The position numbers were made by a program, and so were the translations under genes. Positions 1-11,415 of a stretch of DNA of 64,000 nt are shown piece after piece; positions within the stretch are counted from its first letter, which is position 1, and each line of letters opens with the position of its first letter. The stretch lies in contig SCFE01000049.1 in the NCBI GenBank assembly GCA_004352715.1, forward strand, positions 408,045 through 472,044. Direction: 5' to 3'. The notes beneath the pieces were generated by a model. It had not been told where the DNA came from and made no database searches. It saw only the letters and a program-made list of their open reading frames with translations. The stretch comes from Hofstenia miamia. Lineage: Eukaryota; Xenacoelomorpha; Acoela.

Positions 1-26
1 TAATATGTTTTATATTAGGCTTTATC

Positions 27-50
27 TATATATATATATATATATATATA
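27..50. repeat. (TA)n microsatellite at gap edge
   Basis: A run of alternating T and A leads directly into the first gap. The assembly probably broke in this simple repeat; other TA runs lie at 12990, 22037, 30823, 34935, 35231, 53231, 54774 and 54996. Confidence 0.9.
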
Positions 51-1050
51 NNNNNNNNNNNNNNNNNNNNNNNNNNNNNNNNNNNNNNNNNNNNNNNNNN
101 NNNNNNNNNNNNNNNNNNNNNNNNNNNNNNNNNNNNNNNNNNNNNNNNNNNNNNNNNNNNNNNNNNNNNNNNNNNNNNNNNNNNNNNNNNNNNNNNNNNN
201 NNNNNNNNNNNNNNNNNNNNNNNNNNNNNNNNNNNNNNNNNNNNNNNNNNNNNNNNNNNNNNNNNNNNNNNNNNNNNNNNNNNNNNNNNNNNNNNNNNNN
301 NNNNNNNNNNNNNNNNNNNNNNNNNNNNNNNNNNNNNNNNNNNNNNNNNNNNNNNNNNNNNNNNNNNNNNNNNNNNNNNNNNNNNNNNNNNNNNNNNNNN
401 NNNNNNNNNNNNNNNNNNNNNNNNNNNNNNNNNNNNNNNNNNNNNNNNNNNNNNNNNNNNNNNNNNNNNNNNNNNNNNNNNNNNNNNNNNNNNNNNNNNN
501 NNNNNNNNNNNNNNNNNNNNNNNNNNNNNNNNNNNNNNNNNNNNNNNNNNNNNNNNNNNNNNNNNNNNNNNNNNNNNNNNNNNNNNNNNNNNNNNNNNNN
601 NNNNNNNNNNNNNNNNNNNNNNNNNNNNNNNNNNNNNNNNNNNNNNNNNNNNNNNNNNNNNNNNNNNNNNNNNNNNNNNNNNNNNNNNNNNNNNNNNNNN
701 NNNNNNNNNNNNNNNNNNNNNNNNNNNNNNNNNNNNNNNNNNNNNNNNNNNNNNNNNNNNNNNNNNNNNNNNNNNNNNNNNNNNNNNNNNNNNNNNNNNN
801 NNNNNNNNNNNNNNNNNNNNNNNNNNNNNNNNNNNNNNNNNNNNNNNNNNNNNNNNNNNNNNNNNNNNNNNNNNNNNNNNNNNNNNNNNNNNNNNNNNNN
901 NNNNNNNNNNNNNNNNNNNNNNNNNNNNNNNNNNNNNNNNNNNNNNNNNNNNNNNNNNNNNNNNNNNNNNNNNNNNNNNNNNNNNNNNNNNNNNNNNNNN
1001 NNNNNNNNNNNNNNNNNNNNNNNNNNNNNNNNNNNNNNNNNNNNNNNNNN
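51..1050. other. Assembly gap of 1000 N
   Basis: Exactly 1000 unknown bases, the same length as the gap at 43537-44536, so this is a fixed-size scaffold placeholder and the true distance is unknown. Open frames running through it are artefacts. Confidence 0.98.
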
Positions 1051-2157
1051 TTAGTTAAATAATTAATCTGTTTATGTAATTAAGCTCAGTAAATATTTAT
1101 AAAGATTTCATCCACTACCTTAATGGTTTAATAGCAATAAACTGTTATTGGAATTAATTGAAGATCTATGCTGGCTTAGTGTGATTTTACAATTTCTATT
1201 TGATAATAACTTCCAGTAGTTAATTTAATGCCAATAAAACTGAGGACAAAAGTAACAACAATGGTAAGAAAAAACAGCCTAAACAGATAAGAAGAACGAT
1301 TAATAGAAAAATCCAATCACACATGAGCAATACAAGAATGTCAGGCAGACCAACATTTACAGAGTTGAAATTAAGGCACTAACTTTTATCAAATGTTTCA
1401 CAAACATTGAGTTAATAATGTAAGAACAATTAGCCAATAAAAAATTCAGCAGTCAGGTTTCCCATATATCTAACTTGTAAAACATATCAGCATTATCTGA
1501 CATTGGAAGGATGATAAAACATCCTACACATTGCTGATTGGAAATATAAAACAATTTTATCCTCAGTTGATTGGAAATATAAAACAATTTTATCCTCAGA
1601 TAAAAACCTATGCTAGTATAAATGTTTATTAAGAAAGTTTTCCTGCAGTGGAATCAATCAATGACATGATGATAAAAATATCAGAAATACAACACATGCT
1701 GAGAAACTGCACATGTGAAAGAAAGTTTATGCCAATTAAATTGTTTTCATATGTCTGTAGAGATCTATTGGAGAAATTAATGATAATGTTTGAAATAAAG
1801 TGTGATCCATTGAACTCAATCATTGAAATAATAACAAATTCAGATAATATATAAGTAGTTCTAGAGAAACACAGTAAATTCAATAGAAAATGCCACGAAA
1901 AAGTGGGATAGGAACATAAAACACAATCCATTGATAAGAAAAATCATGCTAATTTAAGTGAAAATAATTCAATAATTTGAAACAAGTTATAAAAGATAAT
2001 GCTAAAACTTTTAATTTCAATGTACAAAATTTACCTTTAGATGACAAAGGATACCAATAATTATTTTTCATTGTTGGTAATTTTACAATGTATAGAGAAA
2101 TAGATCTACTAAAAAGAATAATGACAAAAAAAGAAGTGAAGAGTATGGTGAAAGTAT
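1051..2157. other. A-rich stretch, no firm gene
   Basis: No gene can be supported. The A-rich, CG-poor composition resembles the gypsy remnants that follow, so this may be decayed pol sequence upstream of the integrase fragment. A 32-bp direct duplication lies at 1535-1566 and 1568-1599, identical by eye. Confidence 0.5.
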
Positions 2158-2470
2158 GTTTCACCCCTTCATATCATCACAGATAGAGGTTCATCATTTG
2201 AGAACAAATTATTTAAAGAAGTCATGCACATAATGGAAACTGCATGCAATGTGACAAACACATATCACCAGGAAACAAATGGAATGTAGAATGGCTAAAC
2301 CAAATGCTCACTAAGTTCATCAGAGTAGGAGAGAATTATTCAAAATTATCAAATTTTGGTACAACACCTCTGTCCATGCAATATAAAAACTTCACTTATG
2401 ATGAAAAAATAAAGGAAAAATTCAATGAATTACATGAAATAAATTCTGCTAACACAAAAATGTCAGCTAT
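2158..2470 (+). pseudogene. Ty3/gypsy integrase core fragment
   Basis: The plus strand encodes ITDRGSSF followed by HQETNG and, one base out of frame, VEWLNQML. These are the second catalytic Asp (codon 2182-2184) and the Glu (codon 2289-2291) of the retroviral-type integrase D,D35E core. About 35 residues separate them, as in the family, allowing for a one-base frameshift after the TNG motif. The tail reads on to a TTPLSMQYKN-like segment typical of the end of the core. The HHCC zinc domain and first Asp are not recognisable, and no LTR is attached. This is an orphan fragment, not a working gene. It may derive from the same family as the element at 7.6-11.4 kb, which lacks its integrase. Confidence 0.75.
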
Positions 2471-4713
2471 AAGAAAGGAATAAAACTTTAATAAGAAAAT
2501 ATGCAGGCAACTATACCAAATGGGCAATTGAGTGTTTGACCTTTCAAAATAGTAAAGGTATTCAGTCACAATGGCTATTTAAAGGCAATGGTAAAGATAG
2601 ACACTTCCAAAATTTAAAAAATAGATATAACTGACAGAAGTGACTTGGAATGATAATGTTGAATTTAATTTATTCTCATTCAGAGTGAAAATAATATTAA
2701 TACACACATACAAGAAATATATATATATATAACTCCACAGTGTGAAATTTGACACTATCCCTTCATTTAGGAATAAAGTAAAAAAATCTGAAAATGGCAA
2801 TAAACCTGAACAGCACAATAGTAAATCTAAGATGATGAGTTTAACACTACCCACTGCAATGTACATCATTGATGAAAAACACACTGTTCACTATAGCAGA
2901 GGCTTTTTTCACTGTGGGCACACAAGTGTTGCCAATTCATGAAGCATAAAGCACACCTGAATCTAATGAAAACAACAATTTCATTTTTGCCTTCTGCATA
3001 ATGTCAGGTTATAGGATAGAAGATGAAGGGCTTTGCTCACCAGTGTTTATAGTTGGCTCCAATGTGTCATCATATCATAATAGAGATAGAAGGTTTTAGG
3101 TTAGAAAAATAAAACAACCCCAACCACTTTTGATAAAAAAATCTTTGACATTCACTGGATATTCACAGTGCAGCCATTCAAAAAGAAAATCTAGTGACTC
3201 TAGTTTATTTTCTACTGTTTCAGTTAGTTCTTGTAGTTCTGTAACTTGTGAAGGATCATTAGATAGAGCAAATTATTTAACTAATATATTGAGAAAAGAT
3301 GAACACTCTTGCCAACAGTAGAAAAACTAGTTCATCTCATACAGAATGCATGAGAGTAACACAGCACTGTTAGTCTAAGGAGAGTCATATTCAAAGAAAA
3401 ATTAAACAAATACTGTTTTTATTAGGTATATAATTGACTACAGACAAAAACTTACAGTTAACAATAGATGTAAGCAAATCCGACTTGATATCAGATGCCA
3501 AATTAGAGAGTTTGTTGGCCTAGGCATGTGTCTGTATTCTTTTTAAAACCATAGGACTTGCAAATGATTCACCTGATTACTTCAGGTAGCATTGAGGGAG
3601 CAGAGGGACTGTACTCCCCTCTAAAAATACATAATTTAACCAGCCCTGCCAGTGCATAGTGGTGTCATTTGAAAATAATGCAATAGAATTTTTTTTGATC
3701 AATTTGTGAGGATAACCATTACTTTCTAAAATGTTAAAAACTTTGTTAGCTGCAGATGTTAGATGTTGGTAATCATTTTAAAATCTAAGTTTGACAGAGA
3801 TTTTTCTATTTGTATTTTTTCATTAAATTTAAGAATTCAACTCCAATCTGGCAAAAATTTCAGCTGTATTTCGAAGATTTAATACTTCATGATTTTTAAT
3901 GGTTTTTGGTAAGTTTGCAGAATGTTGAAACTGAACGTATTTGACATGTTTTCAGAATTTCTAACCTGAAGTCTTATTGTAGCTTTCCAAATTGTATCAG
4001 AAAGGTTTGCATTGTCCTAAGTAACTTTTCAGAGATGGTGTGGTAGTTAGCCATGAAGATGCCTCTTTTGGCTCCAGCAGATGAAGACTTCGTTTTGTTT
4101 CAGAGGAGCAGGTATTTAAAATAGACAATTCTTTGTGCTATTCAAGTTGTTTTTACGTTCTTTTAAAAGCAATATTAATTGTCTGTTGTTCCTACAGAAC
4201 TCATCCTTTTATCAATAATTGCATGTTTCAAATTTGCAATTTAAACTTGTGAGTTACCATATTCAAGAGTTGCATTATGTGTTGCATCTATAACTCCCAT
4301 TCCACCTTCAGAACATGCAAGGCCATAATATCTTGTTGCTCTTTGCTTAAAACTCTTCCCAATGGAGATTCCTATTTGCCAGTTTTCTAAATTCGATGTT
4401 GATCTTAGGAATTGTTCTCATTAAACATTTCAATTTACATAGTAGTACAGTCCTATACACCATATTAGCTAGATAGTATGTGCTATAGCAGTCATTTTAT
4501 AAATTTCTAAGGACCATTTTACAATGATCTGTTCAACATAATAGAAGGGCCTAGACATTTTTGTCATCTTAAAGTGATGTTAATACTTCGAAATAGTTCT
4601 TGGGCTCTTTGAAAGATTGATTGATTATTAACAACAAATCAACATTTTTCAGGATTTGGGAAGTATCCATATATAAGACCAAGATCATTTAATGTATCCC
4701 ACGTGAAAAAAAA
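2471..4713. other. No supported gene
   Basis: Short open frames (for example 2742-2942 and the Ser-rich 3130-3321) match nothing I recognise. On the minus strand between about 3790 and 3460 there is a short open trace containing NILESNGYPHKLI, reminiscent of the C-terminal part of a Penelope- or LINE-type reverse transcriptase, but too decayed to annotate. Confidence 0.4.
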
Positions 4714-4824
4714 ATAAACTATAAAAAGTTTAGAAAAAAATTGAAACAATTTCTTCTAATAAAACAATATCCATTAAGTGACAGTAGCAAACTTAATTCA
4801 TTCGAAACATATATCCAACATTGA
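4714..4824 (+). pseudogene. LINE ORF2 C-terminal remnant
   Basis: A 36-codon frame ending at TGA 4822-4824 contains FRKKLKQFLLIKQYPL, the basic C-terminal segment that follows the reverse transcriptase in non-LTR retrotransposons. It resembles the minus-strand fragment at 43318-43536 (LRRKLKKFLLSKQSLL, then NKLSAW against SKLNSF here), so both probably come from one LINE family. AT-rich sequence with repeated TTTATATTTTATTT words follows, as in a LINE 3' tail. The upstream part is missing, in keeping with 5' truncation. Confidence 0.6.
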
Positions 4825-4950
4825 GCACATACACAAACATTCACACAAACATGGATTTTATTATTATATATTGTACATATTAATTTGTAGGTAATTATTT
4901 GTTTATATTTTATTTATTTTGTTTATATTTTATTTGATTCATCATGAGCA

Positions 4951-5565
4951 GACTTGTCAATGAGCTGAGCTTCTAACAAACCAAGCTGAGCCGAGCTTGA
5001 GCAGAGTATTGGATATACAACGAGCCCACGAGCTTGAGCAGAGTATTGGATATACAACGAGCCCAAAACAAACCGATTTTAAGCAAACCAATTTTATAGT
5101 GCTGCTTGTTAATTTGATTATGCAGATTTTTCATATTTTTTCATTCAATGTTCCTTATTTATAATAGTATTTTAGAAATGTTTATTAAATAATAGGAAGA
5201 GCAATTAAAAAAATTCTGAGGCAAGCCAAGCCAAACTTACTCAAAATTTAAACAAGCCAAGCAGTGGTGGATACATATAAATTTTTAGAGGGGGCCCAAT
5301 GTAAAATAAAATGCAAGTTTATAGTGCTGTTTGTTAATTTGATTAGGGAGATTTTTCTAATTTTTTGCAGTCAGTATGCTTTCCTATAATCTTATTTAAG
5401 AAATTTTTATTAAATAATAGGAAGAGCTATGTAAAAAATTCTTTGAGCACAATATTTAAAAAAAACGAGCCCCATTCAAAGATTTTATGTGGCCAGCCAA
5501 GTTGAGCCGAACTTACACAAAATTTAAACGAGCCGAGCTTGGAAATGTCAGCTTGTTGACAAGTC
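4951..5565. mobile_element. Non-autonomous inverted-repeat element (internal dimer)
   Basis: The left end reads GACTTGTCAATGAGCTGA and the right end, reverse complemented, GACTTGTCAACAAGCTGA. Both ends carry subterminal GAGCCGAGCTT-like words. The interior is two diverged head-to-tail copies of one body (about 5093-5267 and 5318-5540), each with AATTTGATTA, TTTATTAAATAATAGGAAGAGC and an AAAATTTAAAC-AGCC end. There is no transposase frame. I cannot define a clear target duplication, so the superfamily is open. The terminus recurs at 24.2-24.8 kb and 26364-26400. Confidence 0.65.
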
Positions 5566-7147
5566 CGCTGCATTTGTTTAATTCGCACTGTAGGTGTGGC
5601 TTTGTTAACTATAATATTGCACTATAAGGTTAATTAAATTCTGTCCCAGTTATTAAGTAAACCGGTTTTTTAGGAAAATGAGGTAGTATGGTCTAAACAC
5701 AAGTATAATTTCAAGTTTTGATTTTCATTTTTTTATAATGTGCACAAGATCATAAAATATCTAATTCAAGCCAATACAATAGTATTTATGGTATAATAAA
5801 ATCCCAATTATTGATAAAAAAACTTTACTTATTAAATGAGACAGAGTTTAATTAGGTTGATTCTTAAATTTTGCAACATTAGCTAAAATTGTTGAATTTG
5901 AATCCTTTACTTCTGCAGATAATTGCCGCGATGGTGCAGTTACCAAACATTGATAACCAATGGGTACCAGCATAGCATAATCCTTCTAAAACACAAATTT
6001 AACAGCCAAAAGGAAAAATATAGGAATGAAAATAATTTTGATATTTAGAACGAATGCTAATAATTGCTTTTCATGCATTGATTGTGTGGACAAATATTTG
6101 CAGAAACATATCTTGTTAAAAGCTTTGGTATAATACGCTTCCCGTTAATTTAAGGTCACTACACTGGGCATGGGAAGACAAATAACAACAGAGGACAGGT
6201 GTTTGGTTTGACTGTTAAAATAGTGAAACATGTTGTTAGAAGTCTGTATAAATAGCTATGTCGCAGTGTGAATAGTTAATGGATTACATTCTTTGGAATT
6301 TTACTTACCTGCTATTTATACTGGTTTGGTCTATTACATTATGCACAGCTAAGCAGTTCTTGTGCGTAATAATCAAGGGCTGTTGTGAGGGATTGCTATT
6401 AGATGTCACCCTTGATAATTGCATGCAATTAAGTTACAACTAGGGATATGAATGTTTTTCTCATGCTTAGCTGGCTACATGTAGTAACAAGTACGTGAAA
6501 GGCTGATAGCCACGGTAGGTATGTTAATTACTAATACTATTTTAGATCCAAATTGTTAGACTTATAAGAGACCAATAAGTGACTGTATTGATTCTATAAT
6601 ATTTATATGTAGATTAGAAGCTGCTGTAGTTTATAGTTATCTTTTTATTTTGTCTGCAGCTAGTGTTGTGTCCGTTTTATTTGTCAGTCATTATTGTATA
6701 CATCTTTTAACTAAATGTAGGAAGCTGCTCTACTTTTATATTAGCTAATTTTAGATGTGTGCAATAGCAGCTAGTGTCAGGTTGTGATACAGTGTCTTAT
6801 TCACACACTAAAGCAGTACATATTGAGAATGAGGACTATGTCGATTATTGACTGGTATTCATTACACTGTAAGTAAGGCACACATAACAAAACTCTTTCA
6901 TTGAGACTGAGCTGAGTTGCAGCGGATGAAACAATGGATGTGGATAATGGAATTGATCGAACTGTTGATGAACTGCAAACTGTCTTTGTTATATAGCTTT
7001 GGGCAAGTGTGCCCATCACACTCTCTCTTGTTATTACTTTTGAAGATGCTACCTAAATAGTAGTGGTTAATTGTTACACTAGTTTTGGAGTACTAATTAA
7101 GTTATCTCTATAGTTATATAAAGATGAAAGAACAGTGAGAGTGAATG
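5087..7147. repeat. Duplicated >2 kb block, copy 1
   Basis: This block is nearly identical to 24246-26362, with only scattered substitutions and one indel of about 37 bases near 5220, where this copy is the shorter. It spans the right part of the inverted-repeat element, unique-looking flank, the 5' LTR-like repeat and the start of the gypsy leader. Sharing of the flanks on both sides of the element argues for duplication of the whole locus rather than independent insertions. Confidence 0.85.
6327..6789 (+). repeat. Putative 5' LTR of gypsy element
   Basis: This 463-base segment starts TGGTCTATTACATTATGCAC and ends around GGTTGTGATA. It is repeated at 11416-12576 on the other side of the pol remnants, where an insertion interrupts it. 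Position and orientation fit a pair of LTRs. I see no convincing primer-binding site just downstream, and the left LTR also occurs inside the duplicated block at 25542-26004. Confidence 0.6.
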
Positions 7148-7639
7148 TATACATTACCCTGCATATTGGAATCTGTAGCGTGTTGTATCTAGATTATACT
7201 TCGTTATTTTGCACATACTTTGCTTGGGTGATGATGTTACAAGATGACTGTGTCAGGACGCAGGATCTTAGTAATCAGTGGTTAAGATGGATTTCTTCCA
7301 CTCATGCACACAATTCGACATTCATTCATTCTAAACATGGAGATTGGTACAGATACTTTACTTTTCTTTTATTGTTATATCTCTCTCTATTTTTCTATTA
7401 CTGGATACCATTATTATTACTTGTTGACTACTTACAGTAGATTTTACCAAACATGTTGTTTTGTTTTACTTACTCAGTTCTATCTCACTTACAGTTGTTG
7501 TGGTTCAATAACTGTCTCACTAGCAAAGTCTAACTTCTAAAGAGGAAACTACTAACCTACACAGAAAATTTTTTGTTAATAACTAACAATTCATGCATGC
7601 AAGAACCCAAAAGATACATTACAATGAAACCCTCACAGC
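6790..7639. other. Leader between LTR and gag, no gene
   Basis: Probable untranslated leader of the gypsy element. The short open frames here (7135-7440 and overlapping ones) are T-rich and resemble no protein I know. Confidence 0.4.
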
Positions 7640-7745
7640 AGTATGATCATGCTACTCCATCACAGATATGACTAAAGCCAACAAAAAGAAGCAGAAATAA
7701 GCTCCTGTGACGTGAGACACTTCAGTAGAAACCCCCAAAATCCCA

Positions 7746-9184
7746 GTGACCAGTAAGCCACAAGTAGAGTCAACCCCAATAACTTCTACCACAGATGTGG
7801 AGATGCAAACAATCCCATTAGAACCACAACTCGATTCACTCAAGATCTTCAACACCCTCCACAGGAACAAAAAGACAGAAGCAGTGCTTAAAGAAGAAAT
7901 CAGGCTTCTCAAGGACAAATTTGAAGAAATGGAAACAGAATGGAGACAAACAATACTAGAGCTCAAACAGTGCAGTCTGTTTCAAATATAGGTTGATACT
8001 CTCACACAGAGATTAACAGCTGCAAATGAACAAATACTGGAACAAAACAACAGATTGAAAACAATGTACTCCAATCTGGAAAAGGAAAATAATGAATTTC
8101 AACAGGAAACAGAGATGCAACAATTAGAAATCAAATATCTGAAGGATCAGATCAGATTAAACAAATTGATACAAGACAACAAAGAAGATAAAATGACAAA
8201 AAATACATACCCACGATATACTCATCACAGAGGACCTAGAGGTCCAACTAACAGTGCCCCAAGGAAGCACCTGAATACAAACAAAGCTAAATAATTGAAG
8301 AGAGTTGGAGAAAGCAAGCCTCAGCAAAGAGGAAGAGAAAGAACTCATAATCCAAGAAATCACAGAGGAGGTTAGCAAATGGGTGAGAAAACAAGTAAAT
8401 CTAGACACACTGAAAAAACCAATCTTCAAAAGCTCAATGTTACCAGAACTAAACATTGAGGAAATGACAATGTGCAAGGCATAAATCAAAACCTTCACAG
8501 GAAAAATCAATATCTATTCTTCCACTCTCAAGGAGTTTGTTACAACTATTCAAACTAACCATGAAAGAATGAAAGGTGAGCCAAGATGCTGCAGGGTGAG
8601 ACTGCCATTATACCTATCTGTAGCAGCATATCAGCACTATCTGATTCTAGATGCTGAAGTGAAAAGCAATTACAAATCACTAACAGCAGATTTTATTGAG
8701 TACTACAGAAATGAGTTTTAAAAACCAATATAGATTAGTTCTAATCAGCATGAAAATCAAAAAATTCTACAATATCTGAAACTACATGTCACAAGTTCAA
8801 AGATTGCTCACACTCAGTTTGAGAGGAGGACACTATTCAAAATACAACCTCTTCTCAAACATCACAGAAGGTCTGTCAGGAAAAGTAAGGCAACAATTTG
8901 AAATAAAATTCAATGTCAATGACTGCATGGAGAAAATGATAAGAAAAGCAGTCAACATCCAAGTCATGTTGGAAAATAATTCCAGAATATACAAAAAAGT
9001 CTCATAGAATAGAGAAACACCCAACACAGCATGTTGGAGATCAAGACAACAAAGCCAAAAGGGAGAGAAAATAATAAAAATAAAAACAAAAGATGGACAA
9101 ATAAAAAAGCTGAAAGAAAAAAAAATGTTTGATTCTTTAACTGTGGTATAAAGGGCCACAGGAAAAACAAATGCAAGAAAAAAA
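7746..9184 (+). pseudogene. gypsy gag remnant with zinc knuckle
   Basis: The first part (7746-8294, broken by a stop near 7989) is charged and helical, rich in Glu, Lys and Gln, with heptad-like Leu and Met spacing, as in gag coiled coils. The middle (about 8480-8720) is a capsid-like helical stretch in broken frames. Near 9137-9180 the sequence reads FFNCGIKGHRKNKC. This is a CCHC zinc knuckle (C-x2-C-x4-H-x4-C) whose first Cys is replaced by Phe, so zinc binding would be lost. No start codon can be assigned with confidence. Confidence 0.65.
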
Positions 9185-9336
9185 TCAAAATCATAGAAGA
9201 TGGCAACATCTATTACAATGACAAAGACCTAATTAAGTCTGGAAATGCAACATTGTCAGAAACCAAAGGAGAAGAGATGATGGAGGAGTCAGAAAACTGT
9301 TACAGAGTGCCATCTTTAGAAAACTGAGCACCATTA

Positions 9337-9775
9337 TTGATACTTACAGATATCAGAAACATGAACACAATCACAGTTTTGATAAATGGAGTCATGGTTA
9401 AAGTGACTATTGGTATGGGTGAAGTGAAATCAAAAATAATGGATGAGTGTGTGATGAAATTAGGATTTGGAAGAAGCAACCTAAAGAAATCTCTGTGCAG
9501 ACTAATCAATGCTTTAGGTGAATATATCAACATGAAGGGAACATTAGAAAAAACTTGAATACAAATCTCCAACAACACATTTGAATAAGATCTAATAGTT
9601 GGCAACACCCACAAAAACTTACTACCCTATGAAGTAATATTGGGAGATGATTTTCTATCCAAAAATAAATGTGTTATCAATTATGGCAATAAAACAATGA
9701 GAGTACAAGAAGAGGAAATCCAGATTGAAGAGAAAGGAGAAAACCAAAAAATACTGTTGAACTCACAGAAGACAT
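9337..9775 (+). pseudogene. gypsy aspartic protease region remnant
   Basis: The frame beginning at 9337 has the hydrophobic strand pattern of a retropepsin. After an interruption near 9558 it continues with EVILGDDFLSKNKCVINYG, matching the conserved C-terminal ILG-x-DFL-x-x-x-x-x-x-I-D/N segment of gypsy proteases. The catalytic D-T/S-G triad is not seen where expected, so the enzyme is inactive or the frame is damaged there. It lies between gag and reverse transcriptase, as the family order requires. Confidence 0.6.
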
Positions 9776-10053
9776 AAAACTACAGCCATACTATTGGAAA
9801 ATGCACACAATTAAAACAGAAAAAAGGATTACAGTTGAAATAATGTTATACAAACAAACAGGAATTAACACAAAACAAATCTCAATGCCCTCAAGTGTAT
9901 GCTCAATAAAAAATGGAGAAGGAAATATCCCTCCCAATATTAAATGCTACCAACAGAAACATGGACATGAATTGATCTAAAGTGAAAATTTATGGACAAT
10001 ATATTACATCTAACATCAGGAGTATTTGGAAACCTTTGGAAGAGAACAATGGA

Positions 10054-10200
10054 GTAAGTAATCTGCAATGTCAACTAAAGGGTGTGCAGATGAACGCATA
10101 TAGTAATCCACAAGCTCAACTAAAGGTCATGTGGATGAACACCATTAGAGCAAGTAATCCTCACAGCCAACTAAGGGGCATGGGGATGAATGCTGAAGAG
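10054..10200 (+). repeat. Three imperfect coding repeats between PR and RT
   Basis: The frame 9982-10344 holds three related 15-17 residue units: SNLQCQLKGVQMNAY, SNPQAQLKVMWMNTIRA and SNPHSQLRGMGMNAE. They lie in the linker between protease and reverse transcriptase and look like a local tandem expansion within the polyprotein. Confidence 0.6.
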
Positions 10201-10329
10201 GAAGAAAGAATACCCAAAGTAAAAGAAGAAGACTATGAACACTTACAAAAAGACAAAAGAGAGAAATTACAACAATTACTAAAATATTCAATTTTGGTGA
10301 AATCAGTGTGGGACAAGCAATTGGAGAAA

Positions 10330-11115
10330 CTCACAAGATTGTAATTACAACAAATAAACCAATAAAACTGCCAGTGCAGAGAATACCCAAACAACTGAAA
10401 GATGAATATAACAAGATCCTGAACAGGCTCATAGATAATAAAATTATATGACTGAGTGAAAGTTCTTACACAGCTCCCACAGTATTCATAAAACAGGGAA
10501 CAAAACACAGATTGTGTATAGACTTCTGAAAATTGAATAAAATTTCAAAAAAGAGCTTTTACCCACTACTGAGAATTGAAGACATGCTCTATGAAGTGAG
10601 CAAACATAAATATTTTGCTGTAATAGATCTCTGCAAAGCATATTGGCAGGTGAAAATGTAACCAAAAGACACAGAAAAAACAGCATTCATAACACCATAT
10701 GGACTCTATGAATGGATCTACATGGCATTTGGGTTATGCAATGCACCAGCCACATTCCAATGATACATAATGAAAGTATTCAAAAACAAACAACACAGTA
10801 TCAAAGAGAGAATAAATGCTTATATAGATGACAATATAATAACTAGTGACACAGTGGAAGAACATCTAAACAAGTTAAACAGGACATTAAAAATACTGAA
10901 AGAAGCTGGACTCAGAATAAATGGAAACAAATGGGACATTCTAAAAGAAAAAGCAATATTTCTTTGAAGAATAATTTCAAAAGTTCAAATAAGCATAAAA
11001 AATAACACATGAGAAATGATAAAGAAAATCAAAAAACCAAACAAGAGGAAGGACCTACAAAGAATTATGGGATTCTTTAATTACTATGGTACATTTATGC
11101 CTAACATAGCTTAAA
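10330..11115 (+). pseudogene. gypsy reverse transcriptase remnant
   Basis: Recognisable Ty3/gypsy RT blocks occur in order: [69 protein letters not shown], then AYIDDNIITS with both catalytic Asp residues (about 10820-10832), and the thumb-region GLRINGNKW. The frame is closed by stops at 10449, 10527, 10659, 10761 and 10965. Three of these (10449, 10527, 10761) are TGA at positions where gypsy RTs usually have Arg. The order of domains and the intact YIDD make the identity secure; function is lost. Confidence 0.9.
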
Positions 11116-11126
11116 AAACAACAAAA

Positions 11127-11405
11127 ATGACAATTTTAATGAAGAAGTCAGTACCTTTTGAATGGACATGGGAGCAACAAGAAGAGCTCAACAATATCAA
11201 AAACAAACTGTCAAAATTACCATCACTAAATACACCAGACCATTCTAAAGAATTCATTCTAGACTGTGCTGCCAGTAAGGTAGCCATAGTAGCAACTCTT
11301 GAACAAATAAAAATGGAAAAGAATTACTGGTACAATTTTTTAGCTGTAAACTTAAACCCAGCAAACAAAACTATGGTTCTACAAAGCTGGAGATGCTCAC
11401 ACTAA
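11127..11405 (+). pseudogene. gypsy RNase H N-terminal remnant
   Basis: A 92-codon open frame has FEWTWEQQEELNNIKNKL and LDCAASKVAIVATLEQ. This is the RT-RNase H connection and the first strands of a Ty3/gypsy RNase H, where the family usually has L-x-x-DAS. The Asp-Ala-Ser is here Asp-Cys-Ala-Ala-Ser. The frame ends a few bases before the right LTR, with no integrase and no purine tract. Confidence 0.7.
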
Positions 11406-11415
11406 TTGACTAATT

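Larger units (their letters stand above)
7640..11405 (+). mobile_element. Degenerate Ty3/gypsy retrotransposon body
   Basis: The segment encodes, in order on the plus strand, a coiled-coil gag, a damaged zinc knuckle, a retropepsin-like region, a gypsy reverse transcriptase with an intact YIDD box and the start of RNase H. It then stops abruptly; integrase is absent. It is strikingly A-rich with few CG dinucleotides. Multiple in-frame stops and frame changes mean it cannot make a polyprotein. The gag-PR-RT-RH order fits Ty3/gypsy rather than copia, where integrase precedes RT. Flanking LTR-like repeats at 6327-6789 and 11416-12576 bracket it. Confidence 0.85.

Noticed and set aside
51-1050. 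A long open frame through the first gap, and similar frames of up to 410 codons through 43537-44536
   Set aside because: They are runs of N translated as X with a few real residues at the ends.
1648-1854. 68-codon frame with HMLRNCTC as a possible integrase zinc-binding domain
   Set aside because: The HHCC spacing does not fit; only the later D-35-E core is recognisable.
3460-3790. Minus-strand trace with NILESNGYPHKLI resembling a reverse transcriptase C-terminus
   Set aside because: Too short and too many stops nearby to assign to Penelope, LINE or another class.
8157-8510. 117-codon minus-strand frame
   Set aside because: Shadow of the gag remnant on the plus strand, with no recognisable protein features.
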